Position numbers and translations under genes: made by a program. The notes under the pieces were generated by a model, which had not been told where the DNA came from, searched no databases, and was given only the letters and a program-made list of their open reading frames with translations. 21,053 nucleotides of DNA from Myxococcales bacterium (lineage in GTDB: Bacteria > Myxococcota > Bradymonadia > UBA7976 > UBA1532): contig JACKDM010000069.1 of assembly GCA_020633515.1 (NCBI GenBank), positions 1 through 21,053 on the forward strand. Reading direction: 5' to 3'. Shown in pieces: positions 7,173 through 15,187 of the stretch; the stretch's first letter is position 1, and each line of letters starts with the position of its first letter.

Positions 7173-9197
7173 CTACTCGCTCGGCTGGGTCTCTTCGTCG
7201 ATCTCCGGGTCGGGCGCCCGCCACGCCGGGTCTTCGTCGGGGAAGGCCTCGCCGCCCGAGTTCGGCTGGCCGGGGGTGGCGATGACGTGGGCCTCGTAGC
7301 CCTCGCGGATCTGGGCGGTCTGCGCCTCGGTCGGATCGGTGCACGAGCGCCACGAGGCGGGGTCGCGGCCGTCGCGGATGGGGCGGCAGTCGGTGTCGCC
7401 GTCGGCGCAGTCGAAGTGTACGCGCTCCATCGAGCGCACCCGGAGCGCGCGGGGGTCGTCGGTCGCGCCGCCGGGGATGCGCTCGCGGCCGCCGGCGAAG
7501 GGGGCGCCGCCGTCGCCGGCGACGTCGACGACGTTGCCGCGGGGGTCGAGGAGGCGGAGCTGCAGGCGGGCGTTGGAGAGGTTGAGGCGGAGGAAGCGCT
7601 GGTCGTTGGCCATGTTCATGACGAAGTCGGGGTCGGTGTAGGCCCCGCCCGGCATCTGCGGGCGGAGGTCGTCGTAGGCCTCGACGTTGTGGTCGACGAT
7701 GAGGAAGCGCTCGTAGGGCCCGATGATGGTGCCGGGGTAGAGGCCGGTGACGAAGTCGTCCTGCGCGGCGATGACCCACAGGCTCAGGTCGATCGGGCGG
7801 TCGGTGGTGTTGAGCAGCTCGATGAACTCGTCGTTGAAGGTGAAGTCCTGCGGGCGCTCGCTGTTGGGGTTGGGGCTCTCGGCGGGGTCGACGGTGCCGT
7901 TGTAGCCGTCCCAGCCGATCTCGTTGAAGACGACGTCGCCGGCCCGGAGCCGGGTGCCGTCGCCGATCCAGCGCTCGCCGGGGCGCTTGGCGAGGCCGTA
8001 GAGGTAGTCGAAGTAGTCGCTGTAGTCGCGGCCGAGGCGCTCGCCGTTGAAGACGAGGAGGGTCTCGTCATTGGCGAGGGTGGCGCTCGATGACCAGTTG
8101 AACGAGCCGGTGAGCACGACCGCGTGGTCGGTGCGGCCGTCGACGATGAGGGTCTTGGCGTGCTGGCGGCCGCCGCCGGCCTGGTAGTCGCCGGGCTGGC
8201 GGCTGTTGTCGTTGCCGTCCATGCGCACGTCGACGCCGTGGGTGATGAGGCGGTAGACCTCGTGGTAGGGGCCGTTGCTGTGGAGCTGGCTGCGGTCGAT
8301 GACGCCGCGGACCTTCTTCGGCACGAACGGGTCGGCGCAGGTGATGCGCTCGGCGCAGAAGCCGGCTTCGCTCTCGTCGAGTCCGCCGCGGGTGGCGGGG
8401 TCGCAGCAGCGGTTGTACTGGGTGAACTCTTCGTGCTTGGCGATCATCAAGGCGCCGAGCTGGTCCTTGGTGAAGGCGAAGATGAAGAACTCGACGCTGT
8501 CGGTGGCGTTCTCGACCGCTTCGAGGATGCGGCCCATCGCGTCCTCCTGCGGCGAGAAGTGCACCTCGACGACGGTGTCGCCGATCGCGTAGGTGTTGCC
8601 GTTGTCGATGCGGAGCTTGGCGTAGCCGAAGCGGCCGGCGAGCTGCTGCTCGAACTCGGCGATGAAGTCGGCCGCGAGCCCGAAGTCGTCGATCCACACC
8701 CAGTTGTTGTCGTTGCGGCCGAAGCCGGTGCCGGTGATGTTGCCGGTGCCGGTGACGACGAAGCGCTGGTCCACGACGAAGTACTTGTCGTGCATGATGT
8801 GGTTCTGGTTGCCGACCTGCATCTCGATGCCGAGGCGGTCGAACTCTTCGTAGGCGCGCTGGTCGCCGAAGGCGTGGCGGGCGTCGCCGACGAAGCGGAG
8901 GCGGACGCCGCGGCGGTGGGCGCGGAGCAGGGCGTCGATGACGGTGTCGCGGGTGAAGCCCATGACCGCGAAGTCGATGCTCTGGCGGGCGCGGTCGATG
9001 GTCTGGACGAGGATGTCGTCGGCGCCGTTGTCGATGCCGTTCTGCTGGCGGCTGCCGGGGAGGTTGAAGAAGGCCTGCACCTGCGGCGAGAGCATGCGGA
9101 GGCGGTCTTCGGGCGCGATGTCGGGCGCGCAGCCGGCGAGCGCGCCGAGGGTGAGCGCGAGCGCGAGGCAGCGCGCGAGGGTCACGCGACGGGTCAT
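7173..9197 (-). CDS. PLD-superfamily lipoprotein with two intact HKD motifs and a C-terminal lamin-tail domain
   Basis: A 674-residue exported lipoprotein: signal peptide with lipobox LAGC (lipidated C23), then two phospholipase-D-like halves. HKD motif 1 is HDKYFVVD (H136, K138, D143) followed by TGTGNITGTG. HKD motif 2 is HAKTLIVD (H346, K348, D353) followed by LTGSFNWSSSA. Both have the spacing H-x-K-x4-D of an active enzyme. Between them is a Cys-containing insert with C264, C265, C281 and C287. Residues 420-550 are a lamin-tail domain (VFNEIGWDG, DEFIELLNTTDRPIDLSLW). The end is acidic. The family includes phospholipases, nucleases such as Nuc, and cardiolipin synthases; the LTD points to an extracellular nuclease-like or phosphodiesterase role, which is inference. 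GGGGAGGAG precedes the ATG. It is the last gene of the six-gene cluster and starts 2 nt after the preceding stop. Confidence 0.9.
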   Translation of the reverse strand: MTRRVTLARCLALALTLGALAGCAPDIAPEDRLRMLSPQVQAFFNLPGSRQQNGIDNGADDILVQTIDRARQSIDFAVMGFTRDTVIDALLRAHRRGVRLRFVGDARHAFGDQRAYEEFDRLGIEMQVGNQNHIMHDKYFVVDQRFVVTGTGNITGTGFGRNDNNWVWIDDFGLAADFIAEFEQQLAGRFGYAKLRIDNGNTYAIGDTVVEVHFSPQEDAMGRILEAVENATDSVEFFIFAFTKDQLGALMIAKHEEFTQYNRCCDPATRGGLDESEAGFCAERITCADPFVPKKVRGVIDRSQLHSNGPYHEVYRLITHGVDVRMDGNDNSRQPGDYQAGGGRQHAKTLIVDGRTDHAVVLTGSFNWSSSATLANDETLLVFNGERLGRDYSDYFDYLYGLAKRPGERWIGDGTRLRAGDVVFNEIGWDGYNGTVDPAESPNPNSERPQDFTFNDEFIELLNTTDRPIDLSLWVIAAQDDFVTGLYPGTIIGPYERFLIVDHNVEAYDDLRPQMPGGAYTDPDFVMNMANDQRFLRLNLSNARLQLRLLDPRGNVVDVAGDGGAPFAGGRERIPGGATDDPRALRVRSMERVHFDCADGDTDCRPIRDGRDPASWRSCTDPTEAQTAQIREGYEAHVIATPGQPNSGGEAFPDEDPAWRAPDPEIDEETQPSE

Positions 9198-9199
9198 GT

Positions 9200-10468
9200 T
9201 CACTCCTCCCCGGCGGCGAAGAGCGCCTCGTACTGCGCGCGGAGCGCGGTGTAGTCGGGGCTCGGCTCGGCCGGGTCGCCCTCGCGGGCGCCCCAGAGGT
9301 GGCCGTCGATGAAGCGGTCGGAGGGCTGGGCGGCGAGCACGAGGCCGTCCTGGGTGACGTCCTCGACGTAGTAGGGGACCGCTTCGAAGAGCGGGGTCGT
9401 CGAGACGAGCGCGATGCCGGGCCAGCGCACGGCGCCGCGGCTGCGGGGGTCGGGCTGGCCGTCGATGACGAGCAGGGTGCCGCCGATCGCAGGGTTGACG
9501 CGGAACGCGGGCGGGTTGTCGTCGCGGGCGGCGGCGATGGCGTCGAGGGTCGCTTCGAGCGCGCCGGCCTCGGCGCGGGCGTCGACGCGGGCGCCGACGA
9601 TGACGCGCACGTCGAAGCCGGCCTCGGCCTTGTAGCGCACCGCGCGGGCGAGCTCGCTGTTGCGCAGCTCGGGGGTCGCGATCCAGACCGCGGCGCGGGC
9701 GCCGTAGATGCGGTCGATGAGCTCCTTGATGATCGGCTCCTGCGGGCCGAACCAGAGCTCGACGACGCCGTCCTCGACCGGGTAGGCGGTGCGGTTGTTG
9801 GTGTCGGAGGGCACGCCCTGTTCGTAGTAGGTCAGCGTCGTCGCGAAGACGCCGCCGTGGAGCTGGTCGAAGGCGTTGCCGAAGTCGCGGGCGATGACCT
9901 CGCTGATCGCGGCGAAGCCTTGCTGGGCGAGATCGGCGCCGTCGGGCGGGAAGCCGGCGGAGAGCGAGACGACGCGGTGGCGGTCGGCGATGAAGACGTT
10001 GTGGGTGAGGCGGTTGTCTTCGCCGGTGCGCTCGATGAGGTCCTCGCCGAAGACGCCGTTCCACAAGATCGCGCCGTCGCCGTAGACCGGGGCGATTCCG
10101 GCGGCTTCGAGGAGCGCGAAGCCCTTCTGCTCGCGGCGGTCGACGTCGCCGACGACGCGCACGGCGACACCGCGGGCGGCGGCGTCGACGAGGGCTTGCG
10201 CGACGATCTCGGAGTCGAGGTTCTCGACCATCACCTCGAGGCGGTCCTCGGCGCCGGCGGCGAGCGCGGTGACCTCGTCGCGGAGCGCGGCGTAGGCGCG
10301 GTCGCTGTCGCCGTCGGGGGTGGCGGTGAGGGTGCGGAAGAGGGATCGATAGGCGAGCGCGCGGTCGGCGGGGCCGAGGCCGCCTTCGAAGGAGGCGGGC
10401 GCGGGGGAGTCAGGGGCGCAGGCGGCGAGCGCGAGCGCGGCGAGGGCGGCGGGGAGGTGGCGCTTCAC
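9200..10468 (-). CDS. Degenerate PLD-like lipoprotein, probably catalytically inactive
   Basis: A 422-residue lipoprotein (lipobox LAAC, C17) whose layout parallels the N-terminal PLD part of the next gene. At the first motif position it reads THNVFIADRHRVVSLSAG (155-172): His and Asp remain, but Lys is replaced by Val and one residue is missing. At the second it reads GGTLLVIDG (329-337), where HAK of the neighbour is replaced by GGT. NPAIGG precedes it and VSTTPLF follows where TGSFN would stand. Two DxRVVGD/VRVIVGARVD-like strands that precede HKD motifs are still present. No HKD motif is complete, so hydrolysis is unlikely; a partner or regulatory role for the active PLD lipoprotein is my inference. 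The start is a GTG whose last bases overlap the preceding stop as GTGA. The reading frame is intact, so this is not a recent pseudogene. Confidence 0.8.
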   Translation of the reverse strand: MKRHLPAALAALALAACAPDSPAPASFEGGLGPADRALAYRSLFRTLTATPDGDSDRAYAALRDEVTALAAGAEDRLEVMVENLDSEIVAQALVDAAARGVAVRVVGDVDRREQKGFALLEAAGIAPVYGDGAILWNGVFGEDLIERTGEDNRLTHNVFIADRHRVVSLSAGFPPDGADLAQQGFAAISEVIARDFGNAFDQLHGGVFATTLTYYEQGVPSDTNNRTAYPVEDGVVELWFGPQEPIIKELIDRIYGARAAVWIATPELRNSELARAVRYKAEAGFDVRVIVGARVDARAEAGALEATLDAIAAARDDNPPAFRVNPAIGGTLLVIDGQPDPRSRGAVRWPGIALVSTTPLFEAVPYYVEDVTQDGLVLAAQPSDRFIDGHLWGAREGDPAEPSPDYTALRAQYEALFAAGEE

Positions 10469-11259
10469 TCGAACGACCCCGACGAGATGTAGCCCGAGTA
10501 GTCGGGCGAGTTGGGCATGCCGGGCGTGGCGAAGGTCAGCGGGCGGTAGTCTTCGCGGACGCGGGCGCGGAGGCTGTCGTGCAGCGCGGCGCGGTCGCCG
10601 CCGTCGAAGTCGTTGAGGCTGTAGGTGTGCCACGCCGCGTCGCGGTCGCCGCGGTTGTTGAAGATGAGCTGGATGCGCTCCATCGAGCGGGCGGTGACGA
10701 GGTCGAACGCGCCGGCGAAGGGCTGCTTGCGGGCGTCGCCGGCGCCGTCGATGAGGCGGTAGTCGAGGTCTTGCAGCGTGATCGAGAAGCCGTCGCGGGG
10801 CAGCTCGAGGTCCTCGATGTAGTAGTCGGCTTCGTAGGCGCCGTCGCGTTTCTTCGCGATGACGACGAACTCGTTGGGCGCGACCGGGCGGCCGTTCTCG
10901 CGGGCGGGGATGGTGTAGGTGCGGGTCGCGCGCTGCTCCCACTCGCGGGAGACGAGGGTGTCGAGGTTGGCGCCGGTCTCGACGGTGATGAGCCAGTCGG
11001 TGAAGTGCACCGGGCGCGAGTGTTTGTTCTGCAGCTCGATGAAGATGTCGTCGGGGTCCCAGACGCGCTCGGCGCCGGTGCCGCGCACGCTGCCCGACCA
11101 GCCGATCTCGTTGATCTGCACGTTCCCGCGCTCGCCGTTGCTGCGGTATTCGTCGTCGGCGGTGCCGCTGCGGTAGCCGACCTCGCGCTCGAGGCCGGGG
11201 TCGGGCTCGGGGGTGCAGCCGGCGAGGGCGAGCGCGGCGAGGAGGGCGAGGCGGCGCAT
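10465..11259 (-). CDS. Lamin-tail-domain lipoprotein
   Basis: A 264-residue lipoprotein with a short signal peptide and lipobox LAGC (C15). Residues 46-200 form a lamin-tail-type beta-sandwich: VQINEIGWSGS (47-57), DDIFIELQNKHSRPVHFTDW (70-89) and NEFVVIAKK (129-137). Bacterial LTDs are found on extracellular nucleases and other surface proteins and are thought to bind ligands or anchor the protein; no catalytic residues are visible. It resembles the C-terminal part of the PLD-LTD protein in several places: NEIGW, the x-FIEL-x-N strand, ARSMER and ATPGMPNS versus ATPGQPNS. The ATG overlaps the beta-barrel gene's stop as TGATG, and its own stop overlaps the next start as GTGA, so it is translated in a tightly coupled unit. 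Confidence 0.82.
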   Translation of the reverse strand: MRRLALLAALALAGCTPEPDPGLEREVGYRSGTADDEYRSNGERGNVQINEIGWSGSVRGTGAERVWDPDDIFIELQNKHSRPVHFTDWLITVETGANLDTLVSREWEQRATRTYTIPARENGRPVAPNEFVVIAKKRDGAYEADYYIEDLELPRDGFSITLQDLDYRLIDGAGDARKQPFAGAFDLVTARSMERIQLIFNNRGDRDAAWHTYSLNDFDGGDRAALHDSLRARVREDYRPLTFATPGMPNSPDYSGYISSGSFE

Positions 11260-13013
11260 CAGAAGGCCATCCGGCCGCCGAAGTCGACGACCCAGAAGGT
11301 CTCGCCGCCGCCGAGCGCGGTCTCCTGCGCGTCGGTGCTCGCGATGGGGTCGACCTCGACGCCGTAGTAGTCGCCGGGCAGGAACATGCCATAGCCGAGG
11401 TGGAGGCTGAACGTCTCGCCGAGCGCCTGCTCGACGCGCACGTCGAACGCCTGCCCGAGCGCGAGGCCCATGCGCGCCTCGGCGGCGAACTCGCCGCGGG
11501 TGTAGCCGAAGGGCGGCTCGGGCTGCTCGTCGAGGGTGTCGGGGTCGAGGAAGCTGGTGCCGGTGTCGTCGAGCAGCCAGTAGTCGACGGTGAGGCGGGT
11601 GCCGTGGAGCTGCGCGCCGGCGCCGAGGTGGATGAACTCGGTGCCGGCGGCGCGGCTGAGCTCGTGCGGGGTGTGGCGCACGCCGAGCGCGTCGATGTGC
11701 GACGCCGGGCGCCACGCCGACTGCCGGCCGAGGGTCATGCCGCCGATGCGGGCGCCCTTGAAGCCGACGAAGCCGCGCTCGAATTCGAAGCCGTCGCTGG
11801 CGTAGCGCGCGCCGTCGAAGTGGTAGAACTCGGCGCCGAAGAGGAGCGCGAAGTCTTCGCTCGCGAACCACTCGAGGTCGACGCCGCCGCCGTAGGCGTT
11901 GCCGGCGGTGACCACGTCGCGGGCCTGGATGTCCTTGCGGTCGATGCCCTCGGAGCGGGCGTACTCGCCGTAGACCCGCAGCGCGCCGCCGATCTCGAAG
12001 TCGTGCACCCAGGCGAGGCGGCCGCCCATCATGTGCTGGTAGTCGCGGTCGCTGAAGTTGCCGTTGAGGCCGCCGCGGCTGATGTCGGCGCCGCTCGTCT
12101 CGACCGGGCCGCCGCCGATGAGCGCGTAGAACCAGAACGCGCGCGCCTCGATCGGCAGCCCCTCGATGGCGTCGTCGTCGAGCTCGTAGACGACGCCATG
12201 GCGCAGCGTGTTGGTCTCGCCGCGCAGGCCGAACTGCGGCTCGACGCCGCTGCGGTAGAACTGGTAGCCGGTCGAGGGCAGGTCGTTGCCGCCGAAGAAG
12301 TCGAGCGCGAGCACGCGGAAGCGGCCGAAGGTGCGCAGGTCGAGGACGGCGGTGATCGCGTCGAGGGTGCCGGCGAAGAGGTAGTCGCTCGGCACGCCGC
12401 CGATGGTGAAGGGCTGGCGGCCGAGGGTGAACGAGACGCCGATCGCGTCGGCGTCGAGCGGGGTGTAGGTGGTCGAGAGGCGGTAGACGTTGAACGCGCC
12501 GCCGGTGCCCGAGCGGCGGTTGAGCTGGTCCTCGCCCCAGAGCGTGTCGAACTTGAGCTGGAGGTCGAAGCGCACGGCCTGCTCGGTGGCGTAGCCGAGG
12601 GTGGCGAGCACGTCGCTGTGCGCGAAGTCGCGGCGGTCGTCGCTGTAGCGGATGGCGTCGATGCTGGACTCGTCGAGCGGGCGGAGGTCGCGGTTGTCGA
12701 GGGCGAAGACGCTCGACGTGGCGACGAGCGAGAACTCGACGCGGTCGTCCCAGTCGTCGTCGTCTTCGTCGGCCTCGGCGTCGGCGTCGGCGTCGACCGC
12801 GAGGGGCGCCCGATCGCGGTCGTCGGCGGCGTCGGCGAGCTCCTGCGGGCCCTCGACGACGTTGGTGAGGTCGCCCGGCCCCTGCTGCGGCCGGTCGCGC
12901 TCGCCGGGCTCGTCCTCGACGAGCACGTTCTCCTCGTCGGGCGCCTGCGCCTGCGCGGCCGGGGCGACGGTGAGCGCCGCGCCGAGGAGCCACCACGTTG
13001 CCTTATTGCTCAT
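11259..13013 (-). CDS. Outer-membrane beta-barrel protein with acidic N-terminal linker
   Basis: A 584-residue protein with a signal peptide (cut likely after AAQA, residue 22). A disordered linker follows, ending in a strongly acidic run at 73-90. From about residue 91 to the end the sequence alternates polar and hydrophobic/aromatic residues in many strands (for example VEFSLVATSSVFAL, VRFDLQLKFDTLW, FALLFGAEFYHF, TFWVVDFGGRMAF). It ends in Phe, the signal recognised by the BAM machinery. Segment LGRQPFTIGG (197-206) recalls porin-like or alginate-export-type barrels, but I cannot assign a family or substrate. There is no TonB box or plug domain. GAGGGAG lies before the ATG, and the start overlaps the upstream stop by 11 nt. 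As the only barrel among five lipoproteins it may be their exit route, docking site, or an uptake porin for their product. Confidence 0.82.
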   Translation of the reverse strand: MSNKATWWLLGAALTVAPAAQAQAPDEENVLVEDEPGERDRPQQGPGDLTNVVEGPQELADAADDRDRAPLAVDADADAEADEDDDDWDDRVEFSLVATSSVFALDNRDLRPLDESSIDAIRYSDDRRDFAHSDVLATLGYATEQAVRFDLQLKFDTLWGEDQLNRRSGTGGAFNVYRLSTTYTPLDADAIGVSFTLGRQPFTIGGVPSDYLFAGTLDAITAVLDLRTFGRFRVLALDFFGGNDLPSTGYQFYRSGVEPQFGLRGETNTLRHGVVYELDDDAIEGLPIEARAFWFYALIGGGPVETSGADISRGGLNGNFSDRDYQHMMGGRLAWVHDFEIGGALRVYGEYARSEGIDRKDIQARDVVTAGNAYGGGVDLEWFASEDFALLFGAEFYHFDGARYASDGFEFERGFVGFKGARIGGMTLGRQSAWRPASHIDALGVRHTPHELSRAAGTEFIHLGAGAQLHGTRLTVDYWLLDDTGTSFLDPDTLDEQPEPPFGYTRGEFAAEARMGLALGQAFDVRVEQALGETFSLHLGYGMFLPGDYYGVEVDPIASTDAQETALGGGETFWVVDFGGRMAF

Positions 13014-14061
13014 CGAGCTCCCTCACCTGGCCCAGCCGCTGGACCCACATCTGGAGGTTGAAGCTGTCGAAGACGGGCCCGAAGACCTCGACCATCGTGC
13101 CGACCGCCGGGCCGAAGCCGCGCCGCTGGAGCTCCTGGTCGACGCCGACCGCCCAGCAGACGGGGACCGCCTCGCGGATCTCGGCGGTCGCCGAGACCCC
13201 GCTGGCGCAGACCGCGTCGCAGATCGCGCGGCACTGTGGGCTCGACGCGGCGCCACACTGGTTGCGGGTGCAGGTCGACGGGCAGGTCTCACGGCAGTTG
13301 ACGCTGGGCTCGGCGGGCTCGGCGGGGGGCTCGACGACGTGCGAGGCGACGGTCATCGAGCCGAAGTTGGTGTTGTCGGGGCGCTGGATGACCACGCCGC
13401 TGATCCGGCGGGTCTCGGTGATGTCGGCGAGGCTGAAGCGCTCGTCGAGGTCTTCGAAGAGGACCGGGTGGCGCTCGCCGTCGGGGGGCTCGAGGCGCTC
13501 GACGTCGGCGGCGAGCACGACGCGGGTCGAGGGGCTGCGGAACGTGAACATGAGCGCGCGCACCGTCAGCTTCACCCGGTCGCCGACGACGAACGGGGTG
13601 ACCCGGCTGTTGCGCAGCACGACGATGCCGCCGGTGTCGTCCTCGACGACGAAGCTGCCGTAGTTGCGCTCGTCCTGGTCGCAGGTCGGGACCTTGAGGT
13701 ACTGCCGCGGGTGCAGGGTGACGACGGCCTCGATGGTCATCGGGAGGTCGTCGAGGATGGTGACGCGGCCGGGGTGGGGGCAGGGGGGCGCGTCGCCGGG
13801 GGCGGCCCAGATGTCGGACGCGCCGGCGGCGATGTCGTCGTCGGGCATCAGCGCGATCAGATCGGCGAGACCCGGCTGCCCGGCGCGGGGGAGGCCGTAG
13901 CCGTCGAGGTCGGTGCGCCGGCGGTACTCGACCGGCTCCTCGACCTCACGCTGCTCGCCGGGGTCGCGGCGGCTCTCGTCGATGAACGGGGCGTCGCGGA
14001 CGTCTTCGGCGCAAGCGGCCGACAGCATCGCGATCAACGCCCCTGCCAGCCATCGCCTCAT
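13003..14061 (-). CDS. OB-fold-like lipoprotein with an inserted twin CX3CX3C Cys-rich hairpin
   Basis: A 352-residue lipoprotein (lipobox SAAC, C17). Residues 99-190 resemble the OB folds found in extracellular nucleases: VTILDDLPMTIEAVVTLHP, then YGSFVVEDDTGGIVVL (134-149) and VVGDRVKLTVRALMFTF. A second OB-like segment starts near 218 (RRISGVVIQRPDNTNFGSM) and resumes after 288 up to GTMVEVFGPVFDSFNLQMWV. Between them is an insert of about 30 residues with seven cysteines (256, 260, 264, 269, 277, 281, 285), arranged as two CX3CX3C units. No catalytic site is visible; binding of nucleic acid or sugar polymer is an inference from the fold. The ATG has GAGGGG upstream. It follows the Gly-rich lipoprotein gene after 91 nt and overlaps the barrel gene by 11 nt. 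The OB assignment rests on pattern recognition only. Confidence 0.75.
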   Translation of the reverse strand: MRRWLAGALIAMLSAACAEDVRDAPFIDESRRDPGEQREVEEPVEYRRRTDLDGYGLPRAGQPGLADLIALMPDDDIAAGASDIWAAPGDAPPCPHPGRVTILDDLPMTIEAVVTLHPRQYLKVPTCDQDERNYGSFVVEDDTGGIVVLRNSRVTPFVVGDRVKLTVRALMFTFRSPSTRVVLAADVERLEPPDGERHPVLFEDLDERFSLADITETRRISGVVIQRPDNTNFGSMTVASHVVEPPAEPAEPSVNCRETCPSTCTRNQCGAASSPQCRAICDAVCASGVSATAEIREAVPVCWAVGVDQELQRRGFGPAVGTMVEVFGPVFDSFNLQMWVQRLGQVRELDEQ

Positions 14062-14152
14062 CGCTTCCCCTCGCCGTGCTCGTCAGGCCGCCTCGTGGGG
14101 CGGGTTCACCGCTTCGTCGCCGGCTCGCGTCGCGCGTCGGGCGCGGCGAAGC
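14062..14152. other. Short intergenic gap inside the surface-lipoprotein cluster
   Basis: This is the only sizeable gap between the six cluster genes. It contains the weak inverted repeat GCTTCG (14111-14116) / CGAAGC (14147-14152), ending directly at the upstream stop codon. It might be an attenuating or processing hairpin. There is no T-tract, so I do not call a terminator. Confidence 0.3.
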
Positions 14153-15187
14153 TCAGTCGTAGACCCGCGACCAGGTGAAGTTGACGACGTCGAACTGCGC
14201 GTCGTTCTGGAACCACCCGAGCGGGCCGACATAGGTCACGCAGGCGCCCGTGGCCGCGAACTGGCTGCGGCTGCGGTAGATGCCGAGGCGCGCGCCGTCG
14301 GTTCCGGCGGGGCCGGGGGCCATCAGGTCCCAGCAGCGGTTCTCGCCGCCGCAGGTCGACTCGTTGCGCAACAGCCCGGTGACCCGCACGAGCTGGTGGA
14401 TCTGCTCGTAGGCGAAGGGGCCGCCGGTGTCGTCGACGTAGACCTCGGCGTCGGTCTCGACGAGCGCGAAGTCGGTCGCCTTGGTGATCTGTCCGCGGTC
14501 GAAGTAGCGGCCGACCTCGGTGACGTTGAACGAGATCTTGTGGCCGGTGCGGATCTGGAAGTCGGGGGTGGCGCCCTCTTCGTTGAAGTCGAGGAAGAGC
14601 TCGATGGCGCCGTTGGCGTCGGCCACCCAGAAGCGGGACTGGTTGGGCGGCACGTCGAACATGTCGGTGTAGTAGTTGGTGGCGATGACGGTCGCCTCGG
14701 TGACCGCGAGCGGCGCGGCGGAGAGGTCGACGGGGTCCTGGCCCTGGGGGATGGCGGCCTTGACCGCGGCGAGGCCGGCGTCGTAGCCGGCGTCGTAGGG
14801 CTCGAAGCGGGCGACGCCGCCGTTGGGGACCTCGGGCATCTCGATGAAGCCGGCGACGATCTGGCCGAGGTAGGTGATCTCGCTGGGGCAGAAGCCGGGG
14901 GGGCCGCCGCCCATGCCGCCTTCGCCGCCCATGCCGCCCTCGCCGCCGACGCCGCCCATGCCGCCTTCGCCGCCGACGCCGCCCATGCCGCCTTCGCCGC
15001 CGACGCCGCCCATGCCGCCTTCGCCGCCGACGCCGCCTTCGCCACCGACGCCGCCCTCGCCGCCCTGACCGCCCTCGCCGCCGAGGCCCATGTCGTCGTC
15101 GCCGTTGGCCGGGTCGCCGCCGGGCTGGCAGGCGGCGAGCAGGGCGGCGGCGGACAGCGTCACCAGGAAGCTCTGTAGGGCGCGCAT
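14153..15187 (-). CDS. Lipoprotein with Gly-rich repeat stalk and OB-like domain
   Basis: A 344-residue lipoprotein (lipobox LAAC, C20). After lipidation the protein has an acidic spacer (DPANGDDDMG) and a low-complexity Gly stalk at about 36-95 built from GGVGGEGGM units. The folded part starts at FCPSEITYLGQI (99-110) and has OB-like features: LAVTEATVIATNYYTDM, SRFWVADANGAIELFLDF (184-201), then RTGHKISFNVTEVGRYFDRGQITKATDFALVE, as in the accessory domains of secreted nucleases. Two Cys pairs (C279/C285 and C100/C316) may form disulfides. No catalytic residues are recognised. A clear GAGGAG lies before the ATG. This is the first gene of the six-gene minus-strand cluster, and the GTGACG triple repeat lies 82-109 nt upstream. 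The stalk would hold the domain away from the outer membrane. Confidence 0.8.
   Translation of the reverse strand: MRALQSFLVTLSAAALLAACQPGGDPANGDDDMGLGGEGGQGGEGGVGGEGGVGGEGGMGGVGGEGGMGGVGGEGGMGGVGGEGGMGGEGGMGGGPPGFCPSEITYLGQIVAGFIEMPEVPNGGVARFEPYDAGYDAGLAAVKAAIPQGQDPVDLSAAPLAVTEATVIATNYYTDMFDVPPNQSRFWVADANGAIELFLDFNEEGATPDFQIRTGHKISFNVTEVGRYFDRGQITKATDFALVETDAEVYVDDTGGPFAYEQIHQLVRVTGLLRNESTCGGENRCWDLMAPGPAGTDGARLGIYRSRSQFAATGACVTYVGPLGWFQNDAQFDVVNFTWSRVYD
14934..15037 (-). repeat. 27-bp tandem repeat encoding GGVGGEGGM units
   Basis: Units at 14934-14960, 14961-14987 and 14988-15014 are 27 nt long; the last two are identical and the first differs by one base. A fourth, partial copy covers 15015-15037. 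Related but diverged Gly/Glu/Met codons extend over about 14906-15079. The unit length is a multiple of three, so copy-number change would keep the frame. Confidence 0.85.

Noticed and set aside
14934..15037. Regular 27-bp repeats considered as a CRISPR-like array.
   Set aside because: The repeats are directly adjacent without spacers and encode an in-frame Gly-rich stalk.
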